From the NCBI RefSeq assembly GCF_027853915.1, contig NZ_JAQGLA010000002.1, positions 206,338 through 270,337 on the forward strand: DNA of 64,000 bases, written 5' to 3'. Source of the DNA: Saccharopolyspora oryzae. GTDB lineage: Bacteria > Actinomycetota > Actinomycetes > Mycobacteriales > Pseudonocardiaceae. The notes under the pieces were generated by a model. The model was not told where the DNA came from and did no database searches. It worked only from the letters and a program-made list of their open reading frames with translations. The translations under genes and the position numbers were made by a program. Shown here one piece after another: positions 40,899 to 49,211 of this stretch; position 1 is the first letter of the stretch, and each line of letters begins with the position of its first letter.

Positions 40899-42431
40899 TC
40901 AGCCCGCCTTTTCGTGGTCGTCGTCGGAGTCGCCGTCGAAGTCGGTGTCGCCGCGTTCGCGGTACGGCTTGACGGACTGGTGCACGGTCGCGGATCCGAC
41001 GGTGGAGCGGGTCACGTAGCCGTCGTAGATGAGGTGCTCGATGGCCGCTTTCACGTACTCGTCCTTGCCGGTGACCGCGGTCAGGATCATGCGTTGGCTG
41101 GCCATCGGGTGGTCTTCGATGAACCGGGAGACGCGCTCCATCAGCGCGGTGGGCTTGAAACCGCCGCCGTTGTCCTGCTCGGGTGGCTCGATGGTGACGA
41201 GGGTCTGCCCGGCCCGGGTGGAGTCGACGATGACGCGGGCGGCTTCCTGGGTGCGGTCGGACTTGCGCCACTTCCCGCAGTGCGGGCGGATGGCTCCGGG
41301 CCGGTCCTTGGCGATGCGCAGCACGAGCACGCCGCGCATGCCTTTGCCGAGGGGTTCGGCGGGTTCGACGACGTAGGCCGCGCCGTCGACGCCGGCCATC
41401 TTGTGTTGGCCGCCGATGGCGAATCGGCCGCGGGACTCTTCGCCTTTGGCGACGTGGTCGATGCACACCACGGCCGCGCCGGTGTAGCGGGCGATGGCGC
41501 GCGGCACCACCCGCATCCACGCGGCGATCTCGTCGTTGTCGACGGACTTGGCCATGTTGAGCACCAGGGCCTCGGTGACGCCGTCGACCACCGCGAACTC
41601 GTAGCTGCGGCTCAGCAGCTCCGCGTAGGTCTCTGCTTCCCGCAGCGCGGCGACTTCGGGCTGGACGTAGTCGAAGCGGTCCCGGATGGCGGTGGCGGGC
41701 ACTCCGAGCGACAGCAGCCTGCCGACGACTTCGGACGCGCTGGACTCGTGGTCGATGTAGAGCACCCGGCCGCCGTCGACGAGGGTGCGGGCGGCGGTGA
41801 TCTGCGCGACCCACGACTTCCCCGACTCGGATTCGCCGTGGAACCAGTGGATGTGCGCGGGGTAGAGCAGCCCGTGCGAGTCGTCGCGCACCAGCAGCCC
41901 CGCTTCGGGTGGCTGGTAGGTGCCGTCGAGCACCGGGCCAAGATCGATTGGCGCCCACGTCCGGCGTTCGGGCTGTTCGGCGTCGTCGGGGCCTGCGGCC
42001 ACGTCCGTGCTGGGTTCGAGCACGTAGGCGGGCGCGATGTCGTCGACGGGTTCGAGGTGGACCTCCTTGGGCGTGGTGGTGCCGTCGTGGGCGGCGCGGG
42101 TGACGGTGCGGGCGATCTCGGTGTCGCCGAGCCCGGCCGTTCGCGCGGCGCTCCACAGGGCGTCGATGACTTCGGGCTCGTCGATGAGGCCCGCGCCGAC
42201 GTAGCGGCCCATCTTCCACGCGGCGGTGTTCAGCTTCTCGTTGCGCCCACCCTGCCCGGTGGCGGCCAGCTCGTCGCACTCTGAGCGCAGCGCGGCGCGG
42301 GCGTAGCGCAGCCCTTGCGGGTCGCCGGGCCGCACCGCGGGCACGTTGAAGGTGCGCGCGTTGGGCGGCGGGGTGGCTTGCCGGAGTCCGGCGGCGATGG
42401 CGCGGCGCACCATCTCGTGCTGCTCGCTCAC
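40899..42431 (-). CDS. RecA-like AAA ATPase, replicative helicase/RepA type
   Basis: 510 residues. The middle domain has Walker A WFHGESESGKSW near 195, VLYIDHESS and EFAVVDGVTEAL (Walker B), VVCIDHVAKGEESRGRFAIG and GGQHKMAGVDGA, the pattern of RepA/AAA_25 DnaB-like helicases. The N-terminal part (LRSECDELAATGQGGRNEKL) resembles helicase-associated regions of prim-pol proteins. The C-terminus looks like a winged helix (RFIEDHPMASQRMILTAVTG). Paired with the prim-pol upstream for replication initiation. Confidence 0.85.
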   Translation of the reverse strand: MSEQHEMVRRAIAAGLRQATPPPNARTFNVPAVRPGDPQGLRYARAALRSECDELAATGQGGRNEKLNTAAWKMGRYVGAGLIDEPEVIDALWSAARTAGLGDTEIARTVTRAAHDGTTTPKEVHLEPVDDIAPAYVLEPSTDVAAGPDDAEQPERRTWAPIDLGPVLDGTYQPPEAGLLVRDDSHGLLYPAHIHWFHGESESGKSWVAQITAARTLVDGGRVLYIDHESSASEVVGRLLSLGVPATAIRDRFDYVQPEVAALREAETYAELLSRSYEFAVVDGVTEALVLNMAKSVDNDEIAAWMRVVPRAIARYTGAAVVCIDHVAKGEESRGRFAIGGQHKMAGVDGAAYVVEPAEPLGKGMRGVLVLRIAKDRPGAIRPHCGKWRKSDRTQEAARVIVDSTRAGQTLVTIEPPEQDNGGGFKPTALMERVSRFIEDHPMASQRMILTAVTGKDEYVKAAIEHLIYDGYVTRSTVGSATVHQSVKPYRERGDTDFDGDSDDDHEKAG

Positions 42432-43126
42432 GCCGCGCCCCTGAATGCGCCGCTCGGCCTCGCCGCAGGGTCGTCGATGGTGTCATCGTCCCACGCCATC
42501 GGCACCGGCCACCGGTGTCGCAGCGCGTGCCGGCGGGCTCGGCTGGCGGTGATCTGGTCGCGGTGGGTTTCCTCTGGCGGCGCGGTGCTCCACAACCGGT
42601 CGTAGAGGCGTTGCATGGCGCGGGCCGTGCTGACGAGGACGTGCTCAGCGGCGATGACCCGGCCGAGGTTCGACGGGCTCATGCCCAGTTCGGCCGCGAG
42701 CTTGGCCTGCGACCAGCCGATGGCCACCAGGCCCTGGAGTCGCCGCCGGGTGCCGGTGCCGTCGATGACAGCGTGGTCGGCGAGGGTCACGCGGACGGCC
42801 AGCAGCTTCTCCGCGGTGTCCGGGCGGATCCGCTTCGAGGGCCCCATGCCACGCGACGGGCAACCGAACAGCAGCTTCTTCATCACCGAGCGGCCCACAC
42901 CGGCCTCGTCGGCGATGCGCCGCCAGCCCATGCCGACGGCCTGCAGGGCACGTACGTGGGTGCGCACGGGCTCGGCGTCGACGAACGCGGGACGGCCGTA
43001 GGCGTTCTGGCGGGTGCGGTACCGGGTGTAGTCGCTGCATGCCTTCCGGCAGACGTCGCAGCGGCAGCCGTCGAGCTTGTACTTCGCGTACCCGTGCGCG
43101 CGTGGGCGCTTCGTTGGTGCGTTCAC
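42428..43126 (-). CDS. Modular zinc/HTH DNA-binding protein, paralogue 1
   Basis: 232 residues. Opens with KYKLDGCRCDVCRKACSDYT, a short Cys cluster. Two helix-turn-helix segments follow: LQAVGMGWRRIADEAGVGRS and GLVAIGWSQAKLAAELGMSP. The C-terminal WPVPMAWDDDTIDDPAARPS is shared in spirit with the next gene (W-P-x-P-x-x-W-D-D-x-x-x-D-D-P). Such proteins are common in actinophages and actinobacterial mobile elements. Their targets are unknown. Confidence 0.72.
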   Translation of the reverse strand: MNAPTKRPRAHGYAKYKLDGCRCDVCRKACSDYTRYRTRQNAYGRPAFVDAEPVRTHVRALQAVGMGWRRIADEAGVGRSVMKKLLFGCPSRGMGPSKRIRPDTAEKLLAVRVTLADHAVIDGTGTRRRLQGLVAIGWSQAKLAAELGMSPSNLGRVIAAEHVLVSTARAMQRLYDRLWSTAPPEETHRDQITASRARRHALRHRWPVPMAWDDDTIDDPAARPSGAFRGAA

Positions 43127-44007
43127 GCCGCTGTTCCTTCCCGTGCGGTCTTCGGTGCCAGCGGCAACGCGAGGATGGCGTCCGCGACTTCGCGGATGAC
43201 GCCGTTGCGGGAGCGGGCGGTGACGTTGCGGACGGTGTCGACGGGCACCCCGCTGGCGGCGGCGATGTCGCGGAGCAGCCAGCCCATCGCCTGCAACTGG
43301 TGGGCGTGCTCACGGGCGGGCCCCACAGGCACGCGCCGGTAGATGCCGCGCTTGCGGGCCTTGTCGTTGGCGGCCTTGCGAGCCCGGCGCTGCGCGGCGG
43401 TGAGGTGGTCGCGGGTGGCGTTGTAGGGCTGGGCGTCAGGGTCGTCCAGGGCGTTGTCGTCCCAGTCGAACGGGGCGGGCCAGCCGCGGGCCTCGGCCCA
43501 CTTGCGGGCGCGCGTGCTCGGGCCGGGTGTGAGGTACAGCCGGTCGTAGAGGGAGCACACGGCCTCGTGGTCGGCGACCGCCGTGGTGTCCTCGTACATC
43601 AGCTGCGACAGTCGGCCCGGATACCAGCCGGCCTCGGCGTCGAGCGTCTTGAAGGGCCAGCCGAGCCGGGCGAGGGCGCGAGCGCGGCGGCGTAGTCCGA
43701 TGCTGGGCACCGACCGGGCGGGGGTGGGTGTAAACGGCACGGAGGCGATCGCGTGCGCGGTGCGGCGGCGGATGCGGGCGTACTGGCCTTGGCGGATGCG
43801 ACGCAGGCATTCGACGGTCACGCCGGACAGCTGGGAGATCCGCTGGTAGGTCAGCCCGGCGTCGTGCAGTTCCTGGATGCGTCGGCGGGTGTTGGCGGCG
43901 GGCACCATGCGGGTGCCGCCCGCGATGTGCAGCTTGGTGTAGTGGAAGCTGCACAACCCGGTGTAGAGCACGGGGTCAGCGCAGTTCGGTCGGATGCAGA
44001 TGCTCAT
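43123..44007 (-). CDS. Modular zinc/HTH DNA-binding protein, paralogue 2
   Basis: 294 residues. RPNCADPVLYTGLCSFHYTK is a Cys/His cluster. HTH-like segments: LHDAGLTYQRISQLSGVTVE, LARLGWPFKTLDAEAGWYPG and LQAMGWLLRDIAAASGVPVD. The middle WPAPFDWDDNALDDPDAQPY matches the C-terminus of the neighbour. Order of modules differs, so the pair may have arisen by duplication and shuffling. ATGA overlaps on both sides. Confidence 0.72.
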   Translation of the reverse strand: MSICIRPNCADPVLYTGLCSFHYTKLHIAGGTRMVPAANTRRRIQELHDAGLTYQRISQLSGVTVECLRRIRQGQYARIRRRTAHAIASVPFTPTPARSVPSIGLRRRARALARLGWPFKTLDAEAGWYPGRLSQLMYEDTTAVADHEAVCSLYDRLYLTPGPSTRARKWAEARGWPAPFDWDDNALDDPDAQPYNATRDHLTAAQRRARKAANDKARKRGIYRRVPVGPAREHAHQLQAMGWLLRDIAAASGVPVDTVRNVTARSRNGVIREVADAILALPLAPKTAREGTAA

Positions 44008-44144
44008 GGCTGGTCCTCCTCCCCCGCGTCGTCGGGGCAGTGAAGGTCTTCGAGGGTGATGTGGTCGACCTGGCGCAGCTGCGCGAAGATCCAGGACACG
44101 GCGTAGACGACGGCAAGAACGCCCACGATGATCAGCGCGCTCAT
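44004..44144 (-). CDS. 46-residue membrane peptide
   Basis: ATG 44144 to TGA 44006-44004, overlapping the next ATG. One helix (SALIIVGVLAVVYAVSWIFA) then an acidic tail (LEDLHCPDDAGEEDQP). Coupling to both neighbours supports it as real. Function unknown. Confidence 0.6.
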   Translation of the reverse strand: MSALIIVGVLAVVYAVSWIFAQLRQVDHITLEDLHCPDDAGEEDQP

Positions 44145-44147
44145 CGG

Positions 44148-44474
44148 TCAGGCGGCCTCGTCTTCCAGCGGCGGGACGTCTTTCTTCGGCGGCGCTTCCA
44201 GCCCGAGCGCGAGCAGCGCCAGCCGGTAGGCGGCCTTCTCGGCCCTGCCGTGCGGTTCCTCGTACCCCGCGAACGCGCGGCGCAGCTGGTGCGCGGTCAC
44301 CCAGTCCTCGTAGACCCCCAGCAGCAGCTCGGCGAGAGCGAGCCGCAGGTCACCGATGTCACCGACGAGGCGTCCGTTGACGAGCGCGCGATGCTCGTCG
44401 CTGTAGGGCGAGCGGAGCGCCTGCACGGCGTGCTGGACGAGGTAGACCGGGGTCGTGTCCGGGGTGAGGCTCAT
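44148..44474 (-). CDS. Helical early protein
   Basis: 108 residues from ATG 44474 (ATGA overlap with the prim-pol gene). VYLVQHAVQALRSPYSDEHR, LRLALAELLLGVYEDWVTAH, KAAYRLALLALGLEAPPKKD. All helical, acidic C-terminus. No family recognised. Probably part of the replication block. Confidence 0.6.
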   Translation of the reverse strand: MSLTPDTTPVYLVQHAVQALRSPYSDEHRALVNGRLVGDIGDLRLALAELLLGVYEDWVTAHQLRRAFAGYEEPHGRAEKAAYRLALLALGLEAPPKKDVPPLEDEAA

Positions 44475-45199
44475 GCTGCCGCCTTGCGTTGCTGTGTCTG
44501 GGAAAGAAGCACGGGCGAGGGCTTGATGGCCCACCGGTAGCGGAGCCCGTCGCAGTCGTAGCGCACCGACGGCGGGGCGACGATGTAGCCGCCGCGGCCC
44601 CGGAAGTCGACGCCGGGCAGGAACTTGCCGAGGTTGCCGTCCCCGGTGGGTTCGACGAATACGTGGAACCCGCCCGACGGGGTGGTGGTCTCGCCGTGGA
44701 TGTCGGGGTGGTAGCCGGATTCGCGGAACTCTGACCACGCCCAGATGCCCGCACCCTTGGCGGCGCAGTCGACGTCGATGACGTCGAAGGCGATGCCGGT
44801 GGGGATACCGATGTTGAAGTTGGAGTTGCGTCCCCACCAGGCGCGGATGGTGGCCGGGTCGGTGGTGGCGTCCTCGAACCCGTTGCCGCCTGCGCGCTTC
44901 GAGATGCCGGGCACCTTGCTGCCCGGGGCGATCGGGAACACGGGCCAGCCGTAGTCGGTGGCGTACTTCAGCGCGGCTTCCAGCAGCCGGGGCGGCTGGG
45001 CGTCGATCTCCTCGATGAACGCGGCGTGGCGGTCGACGGCGGCGGTGTCGCCGCTCCAGGCCGCCTCCTGCATCAGGCGGATCGCTTCGCTGATGTAGTC
45101 GCGAGGTTCGGTGCAGCAGGGGTGAACGGCCTGGTTGATCTGGTAGATCTGCATGATCTCGCCGCAGTCGGCGCAGGTGCTGAAGGTCTTGGGTTGCAT
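44471..45199 (-). CDS. Bifunctional DNA primase/polymerase (prim-pol)
   Basis: 242 residues from ATG 45199, with GGGGGA upstream. An N-terminal Cys cluster (CADCGEIMQ, CCTE) precedes the prim-pol core: YATDYGWPVFPIAPGSKVPG, IRAWWGRNSNFNIGIPTG, VIDVDCAAKG (the metal-binding D-x-D), TPSGGFHVFVEPTG and RGRGGYIVAPPSV. It synthesises primers and possibly short DNA. The helicase partner is the ATPase 2 kb downstream. Confidence 0.88.
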   Translation of the reverse strand: MQPKTFSTCADCGEIMQIYQINQAVHPCCTEPRDYISEAIRLMQEAAWSGDTAAVDRHAAFIEEIDAQPPRLLEAALKYATDYGWPVFPIAPGSKVPGISKRAGGNGFEDATTDPATIRAWWGRNSNFNIGIPTGIAFDVIDVDCAAKGAGIWAWSEFRESGYHPDIHGETTTPSGGFHVFVEPTGDGNLGKFLPGVDFRGRGGYIVAPPSVRYDCDGLRYRWAIKPSPVLLSQTQQRKAAA

Positions 45200-45373
45200 G
45201 GCTGGTCCCCCAGGGATGAATCGGTGCCAGGCGCGGGGCCGAGAGTCGAAGTCGTCGACCCCGCGCGGCGAAGGTGTTGGTGTGGCGGTGAAATCCAGGC
45301 CGCGTGGTCGCGCCCAATCTCGCCTTAGCGCGCTGGATCTCGCCCTTACCGGCTGGGCGGCCACACTGTCGCG

Positions 45374-45586
45374 CTACTCGTCGATCAGCGTGACGTGCGC
45401 CGAGAGTTTCGTCCGCAGATTCGCGAGGCTGTCAGCTTTGATCGCGAAGGATGCGATCTCGCTGACGTCTCGTGCTGCGCCTTCGAGAACGCGCAGCCCG
45501 GGGCTCTTGACGTGGTCCACACGTTCAACCTTGAGGTGAGCCACGTAGTGGTAGGTCGTCACCTCGTCGCCCTTGACGTACGTCAT
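45374..45586 (-). CDS. Small early protein
   Basis: 70 residues from ATG 45586. MTYVKGDEVTTYHYVAHLKV and VERVDHVKSPGLRVLEGAAR are β-like, the rest (LANLRTKLSAHVTLIDE) helical then β. Adjacent to the putative ssDNA-binding protein, with a one-base overlap. Function unknown. Confidence 0.58.
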   Translation of the reverse strand: MTYVKGDEVTTYHYVAHLKVERVDHVKSPGLRVLEGAARDVSEIASFAIKADSLANLRTKLSAHVTLIDE

Positions 45587-45969
45587 CAGAACGGGGCCTG
45601 GGTCTTGCTGGCCAGGTAGCGGCGCGCCACTTCCTTGTCGGCGTCGGTGGGGTCGCCGAGCATCCACGGCGCGGACTGGCCGGGCTTCTTCTGTCCCTGC
45701 CCGAGGCGGCCCAGGTTCATGCGACCGGTGCCCGCGTTGCCCTTCACCTGGCCCTGCAGGACCTTCGGGAAAATGAGGGTGTCGGCGTACTCCTCGCCGG
45801 CGTCGGGGCCGTCGAGGACCACGACGTCGGCGCGCACCGCGGAGTTCTCGCCGAACGCGGTGTTCACCATGACGTCCTTCTCGTGCGGGGTGATCAGCAG
45901 CAGCCGCCCGTTGAGGTCGGCCCAGGTGATTCCCGATGCGCTGCCGGGTCCGTCGAATTGATCGCTCAT
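45586..45969 (-). CDS. Putative ssDNA-binding protein
   Basis: 127 residues from ATG 45969. β-rich first half (GITWADLNGRLLLITPHEKD, AVRADVVVLDGPDAGEEYAD, TLIFPKVLQGQVKG), then a Gly/Gln-rich stretch (RLGQGQKKPGQSAPWMLGD) and a helical end. The OB-like order and the position three genes from a Cas4-like nuclease fit an actinophage ssDNA-binding partner. The assignment is by context and shape only. Confidence 0.5.
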   Translation of the reverse strand: MSDQFDGPGSASGITWADLNGRLLLITPHEKDVMVNTAFGENSAVRADVVVLDGPDAGEEYADTLIFPKVLQGQVKGNAGTGRMNLGRLGQGQKKPGQSAPWMLGDPTDADKEVARRYLASKTQAPF

Positions 45970-46295
45970 GATCGTTCTTTCTCTCGTGCTCGGTCCGCCA
46001 CGCCTTGTGACGCGGAGGTCTTTCTGGATGCGGGCATGCCGGGGCACTCGTGCATTTCCCGGAGTTCCCGCCAGTTCCGCCCGGCGGGGGCGAATTTCGG
46101 GGCCCATCCCAAGCGCGGACCCATGTACTGGTAGACCCGGTGTCGGTATTCCGGGGCCATCAGGTCCGCGGTGATGGGCAGTGGATCGGGTTCGAGGTAG
46201 AGACGCAGGCCGGTGCCTTCGTCAAGGAATTCGTCGACGGGGCGACCGCACCAGCGGCAGTTACTCGCCTTGTGGCTCGGTCCTGTGTGGACCAT
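45966..46295 (-). CDS. Small zinc-finger early protein
   Basis: 109 residues from ATG 46295. CRWCGRPVDEFLDEGTGLRL has one Cys pair. Later YQYMGPRLGWAPKFAPAGRN and MHECPGMPA add another Cys. Basic Arg/Glu tail. ATGA overlap with the next gene. Function unknown. Confidence 0.6.
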   Translation of the reverse strand: MVHTGPSHKASNCRWCGRPVDEFLDEGTGLRLYLEPDPLPITADLMAPEYRHRVYQYMGPRLGWAPKFAPAGRNWRELREMHECPGMPASRKTSASQGVADRAREKERS

Positions 46296-46596
46296 TCTCG
46301 GTGTTCTCGTCGGCGATTGCTGGGTTCTCGGCGTCGGATTCGTGGGATTCCAGAAGAATCCGCTGGATCTGATACTGGTAGTAAGCGGCGACCCGGTACC
46401 GCTCCTCCGGCGACATCGAGATCGTGAGCAACAGCGTCTCGGAGCAGTAGTTCAGGACGTTGACGATGGTGTTGCGGGCGTGATCGAAGTTGTCCCAGTT
46501 CGGGTGCTGGTCCAGTTCGTGGGCGGCGAGTTGGGCATCGGCGCGCCAGTCCCAGGCGTGCAACGGGTCATCGTCGATCTTGGTTGGGTCGATCAC
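46261..46596 (-). CDS. Small acidic early protein
   Basis: 111 residues from GTG 46596 (GTGA overlap with the nuclease stop). WDWRADAQLAAHELDQHPNW, DHARNTIVNVLNYCSETLLL and YRVAAYYQYQIQRILLESHE form long helices, ending in an acidic tail. No family recognised. Overlaps the next gene by 35 bases. Confidence 0.58.
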   Translation of the reverse strand: MIDPTKIDDDPLHAWDWRADAQLAAHELDQHPNWDNFDHARNTIVNVLNYCSETLLLTISMSPEERYRVAAYYQYQIQRILLESHESDAENPAIADENTENGPHRTEPQGE

Positions 46597-47552
46597 GCTG
46601 CACTCTCCAGTTCCTGCTTGCGCGCCTTGCACAGGGCGTCCAGCTCGTCGGTGTACGCGCCGGCGAGGTCAGCGGCGGCCCAGATGTCGCGCAGCTGCTC
46701 GACGGCGGTGGCCTCGGCGACCATCGCCGCCCAGTCCGTGGCGGCGGCCTCGATCGCGGCCTGTTCAAACGGCTCGTACCAGTCCTTTTCACCACGCCAG
46801 TCGCGCACCGCCTTGGCGACCAGCACCGCGTCCCAGCCCTTGCTGATGTCGATCCAGCGCAGTTCGCAGCGGCCGGTTCCGGCGGGCAGGTGGATCACGA
46901 TGCCGCGGTCCTGGTCGATGTCGCGGGGCCACTGGCCGCGCGTGTGGGTGCGGAAGTCGTACGGGGTGGAGCGGGAGTACACCCCCAGCTGCATGGCGAT
47001 CTTCATCGCGCCGAAGTCGATGCTGCCGGTCTTGACGTCGGCGATGTACAGCTGCCCGCGGTACTCCACGACGCGGTCCGGGGTGCCGCCGATGCGGAAC
47101 GGGTCGTAGACGCAGAACTGCTCGATGGCGACAGAGTTGAGGTCGACGGTGGCGCGCCGGTATGCGTCGATGTCGCGCTGCGCGGTTTCCGGCAGGGCGG
47201 GCAGCGGCTCGCCGCGGTCCACGCGTTCGGTCAGGGCGTGCAGCGCGGTGCCGGTGGTGGCGGCGCTGCTGGCCTTGGCCGCTTCCTTGGCGGCGTTGGC
47301 GACCTCGTTGAGCTTCTTCTTGTCGTCGCGGTGCGCGGCCACCGCCAGCAGCAGGTCGGCGCGCTCGGAGAGCCCGATGGCCACCATCCGCTTCTCCCAC
47401 TGCGTGAGGTTGTAGGTGTCCTCCAACGCGTCGACGAACGTGGTGCAGCGGGTGTAGCCCTCGGGCTTGCCGCTGCCCTCCGGTGGGTGGACGAGTGGAC
47501 GGCCCCAGCGGTCCCGCTGCACTTCGGTCGGGGCGTCGAACGGGTCGCTCAT
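46593..47552 (-). CDS. Cas4/RecB-like PD-(D/E)XK exonuclease
   Basis: 319 residues. TTGTALHALTERVDRGE supplies the helix-1 His, GGTPDRVVEYRGQLYIADVKTG supplies the catalytic D ... D-x-K core split over two strands, and AMQLGVYSRSTPYDFRTH follows (Q-x-x-x-Y). This is the phage Cas4/RecB-like nuclease fold without the Cys-rich iron-sulfur ends. Together with the ssDNA-binding candidate it could form a recombination pair. Confidence 0.78.
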   Translation of the reverse strand: MSDPFDAPTEVQRDRWGRPLVHPPEGSGKPEGYTRCTTFVDALEDTYNLTQWEKRMVAIGLSERADLLLAVAAHRDDKKKLNEVANAAKEAAKASSAATTGTALHALTERVDRGEPLPALPETAQRDIDAYRRATVDLNSVAIEQFCVYDPFRIGGTPDRVVEYRGQLYIADVKTGSIDFGAMKIAMQLGVYSRSTPYDFRTHTRGQWPRDIDQDRGIVIHLPAGTGRCELRWIDISKGWDAVLVAKAVRDWRGEKDWYEPFEQAAIEAAATDWAAMVAEATAVEQLRDIWAAADLAGAYTDELDALCKARKQELESAA

Positions 47553-47926
47553 GATGCGCTCTTCCTTGTTTCCTTGCGGGCGAACTTCAGATCTGCGGCT
47601 TCACGAGCGCGGGCGAGATTCCGTTCGGCCTCGGTGAACCCGAAGTGGACGCCGCCCCAGACCCCGACTCGGGCGAACTGGGTCTCGGCCAGCGCATCCG
47701 CCAGGCACTCCTCCCGGACCGGGCAGCGTCCGCAGTAGCCGTACGCCTCCCGCAAGCTCGGGTGCGCCTGCGGCTTGTGTTTAAACGTCTTCAGCTCGGT
47801 CTGGCTGCGCTGCCGGAACAGTTCGGGGTCGGCCCCCCTGCAGGCCGCGCTGGCACGCCATCCACCGGGGTCGGCCCCGTACGAGGTGCCCAGGTCAGAA
47901 ACCGGCCGCGTGAGCGCGTTCCTCAT
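47549..47926 (-). CDS. WhiB-family iron-sulfur regulator
   Basis: 125 residues. Four cluster Cys (29, 65, 68 and 74) in the pattern C...CxxCxxxxxC: ASAACRGADPELF and YCGRCPVREECLADAL. Then GVWGG (88-92), the family's G-[VI]-W-G-G turn, and a basic C-terminus. WhiB proteins are actinobacterial transcription factors. A mycobacteriophage WhiB is known to block a host WhiB and cause superinfection exclusion. Here it lies in the early operon, not with lysogeny genes. Confidence 0.93.
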   Translation of the reverse strand: MRNALTRPVSDLGTSYGADPGGWRASAACRGADPELFRQRSQTELKTFKHKPQAHPSLREAYGYCGRCPVREECLADALAETQFARVGVWGGVHFGFTEAERNLARAREAADLKFARKETRKSAS

Positions 47927-48230
47927 TGACGTTCACCTCTTCCAGCAGCTTGATCAGAGCGGTACCGCTGAGCCGCACGGCGGTGGCCAGCTGTTCCCAG
48001 GTCGCGCCGCGGGCGACGAGTCGCCGCGCGACGTCGCGTTTCTCGACGGGGGTGAGCGGTCGGCCGATGCGGTCGCCGCGCCCCTGCACGGCCAGGTCGA
48101 CCACGACCCAGTCGTGCCAGTTGCGGCTGCCGGGGCAGGTGCAACCGGCGGCGGTGCATGCTTCCCGGGTACGGTGCCCGTGCTCGCAGAACACGCACGG
48201 CGCACCCCGGTAGGGCTGCGGGCTGTTCAT
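47895..48230 (-). CDS. Zinc-cluster and HTH early regulator
   Basis: 111 residues. CVFCEHGHRTREACTAAGCT gives a Cys/His cluster. The C-terminal half has a helix-turn-helix (RLVARGATWEQLATAVRLSG). Overlaps the WhiB gene by 32 bases. It resembles the larger zinc/HTH proteins at 42.4-44.0 kb in layout. Confidence 0.68.
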   Translation of the reverse strand: MNSPQPYRGAPCVFCEHGHRTREACTAAGCTCPGSRNWHDWVVVDLAVQGRGDRIGRPLTPVEKRDVARRLVARGATWEQLATAVRLSGTALIKLLEEVNVNEERAHAAGF

Positions 48231-48610
48231 CGGCCAGCCGCCTCGTTGCCCATGTCGATCGCGTTGCCGATCCGGCGCAGGATCTTGGTCAGGAACTCGA
48301 CCTCGTCCCGCAGGTCAGAGACGTCGTTGGACAGGCTGTGCACGTGCCGGTCCTGGCGCATCAGGGCGGTTTTCAGCTCGTCCTGGACGTGCTGGACCTT
48401 CCGGTCGACGTCGCGGGCAGTCGGGCCCTCCGGGCGCGCGGCGGGAGCCGCCAGGCGGTTCAGCCGCTCGTTGAGCAGGTGGATGCCGTTGCGGGCCTTC
48501 ACCCCCTCCAGGGCCACGGAGCCCCGCAAGTCGGCGATGGCGTCCTCGGTTGCCTTCTCCCACGCGGCCAGGCGGGCTTCCAGCTCCTGCAGGCGCTCGG
48601 AGTTCTTCAT
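48227..48610 (-). CDS. Coiled-coil early protein
   Basis: 127 residues from ATG 48610 (ATGA overlap). Nearly all coiled coil: RLQELEARLAAWEKATEDAI, HLLNERLNRLAAPAARPEGP, DRKVQHVQDELKTALMRQDR, LSNDVSDLRDEVEFLTKILR. May act as an oligomerising adaptor. No family recognised. Confidence 0.62.
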   Translation of the reverse strand: MKNSERLQELEARLAAWEKATEDAIADLRGSVALEGVKARNGIHLLNERLNRLAAPAARPEGPTARDVDRKVQHVQDELKTALMRQDRHVHSLSNDVSDLRDEVEFLTKILRRIGNAIDMGNEAAGR

Positions 48611-49023
48611 GCCGCCTCCCCCGGTTCGACGCCCGCGTACGCGCGCAGCACTTCCAGGGCGAGCGGGTGCTTGCCGGGCGGGAAGTGGTCGACGTCGCCG
48701 AGGACTTCCAGCAGACCGGGCACCGTGGTCCACACGCTCAGCTCGTGACGGAACAGCGCGGCCTCGACGGACACGAACGCCATGCCCTCGATCGACTCGA
48801 CCCGCAGATGCGAGTCCGGCAGGGATTCGGCCCAGCGCGCCAGGTCCCGGGCCACGTCGTCGCTGTGCCAGGCGCGCAGCTGCAGCACCGGCCGGTCCAG
48901 CGAGTCGCAGACGTTGACCGGGCACAGGTCCGGGTTGGCGGTCAGGTGCGAGGCCAGCGCCCGCAGGAACAGGGCCTGCTTGACGGATTCGGACACAACG
49001 GTGCCCGCGGGTGAATTGCTCAT
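48607..49023 (-). CDS. Early protein of unknown function
   Basis: 138 residues. VVSESVKQALFLRALASHLT, CPVNVCDSLDRPVLQLRAWH, VARDLARWAESLPDSHLRVE and FVSVEAALFRHELSVWTTVP suggest a compact αβ fold. Encoded with the coiled-coil gene. No motif points to an activity. Confidence 0.6.
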   Translation of the reverse strand: MSNSPAGTVVSESVKQALFLRALASHLTANPDLCPVNVCDSLDRPVLQLRAWHSDDVARDLARWAESLPDSHLRVESIEGMAFVSVEAALFRHELSVWTTVPGLLEVLGDVDHFPPGKHPLALEVLRAYAGVEPGEAA

Positions 49024-49118
49024 GGGAATTCCCTGGGTTCAAAGGGAAAAGGAAGGAGTGCGGTTGCTGCTGGTCACAGCGTCGCAGGAATTCGAGTGCC
49101 ATGTGGGCACCCGTACGG

Positions 49119-49211
49119 CTACTTTTCGTCGGCGAGCAGGAAGTACGCGATCGCGACGGTGCACAACACCAAGGCGGGCAGCAAGTCCCACCAGGTGGCG
49201 ACGGGGATCAT
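49119..49211 (-). CDS. 30-residue membrane peptide
   Basis: ATG 49211 to TAG 49121-49119. The stop of the upstream gene overlaps the ATG (ATGA). It is a single helix (WWDLLPALVLCTVAIAYFLL) ending ADEK. Coupling and clean hydrophobic profile support it, but the length is near the limit of recognition. Confidence 0.5.
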   Translation of the reverse strand: MIPVATWWDLLPALVLCTVAIAYFLLADEK

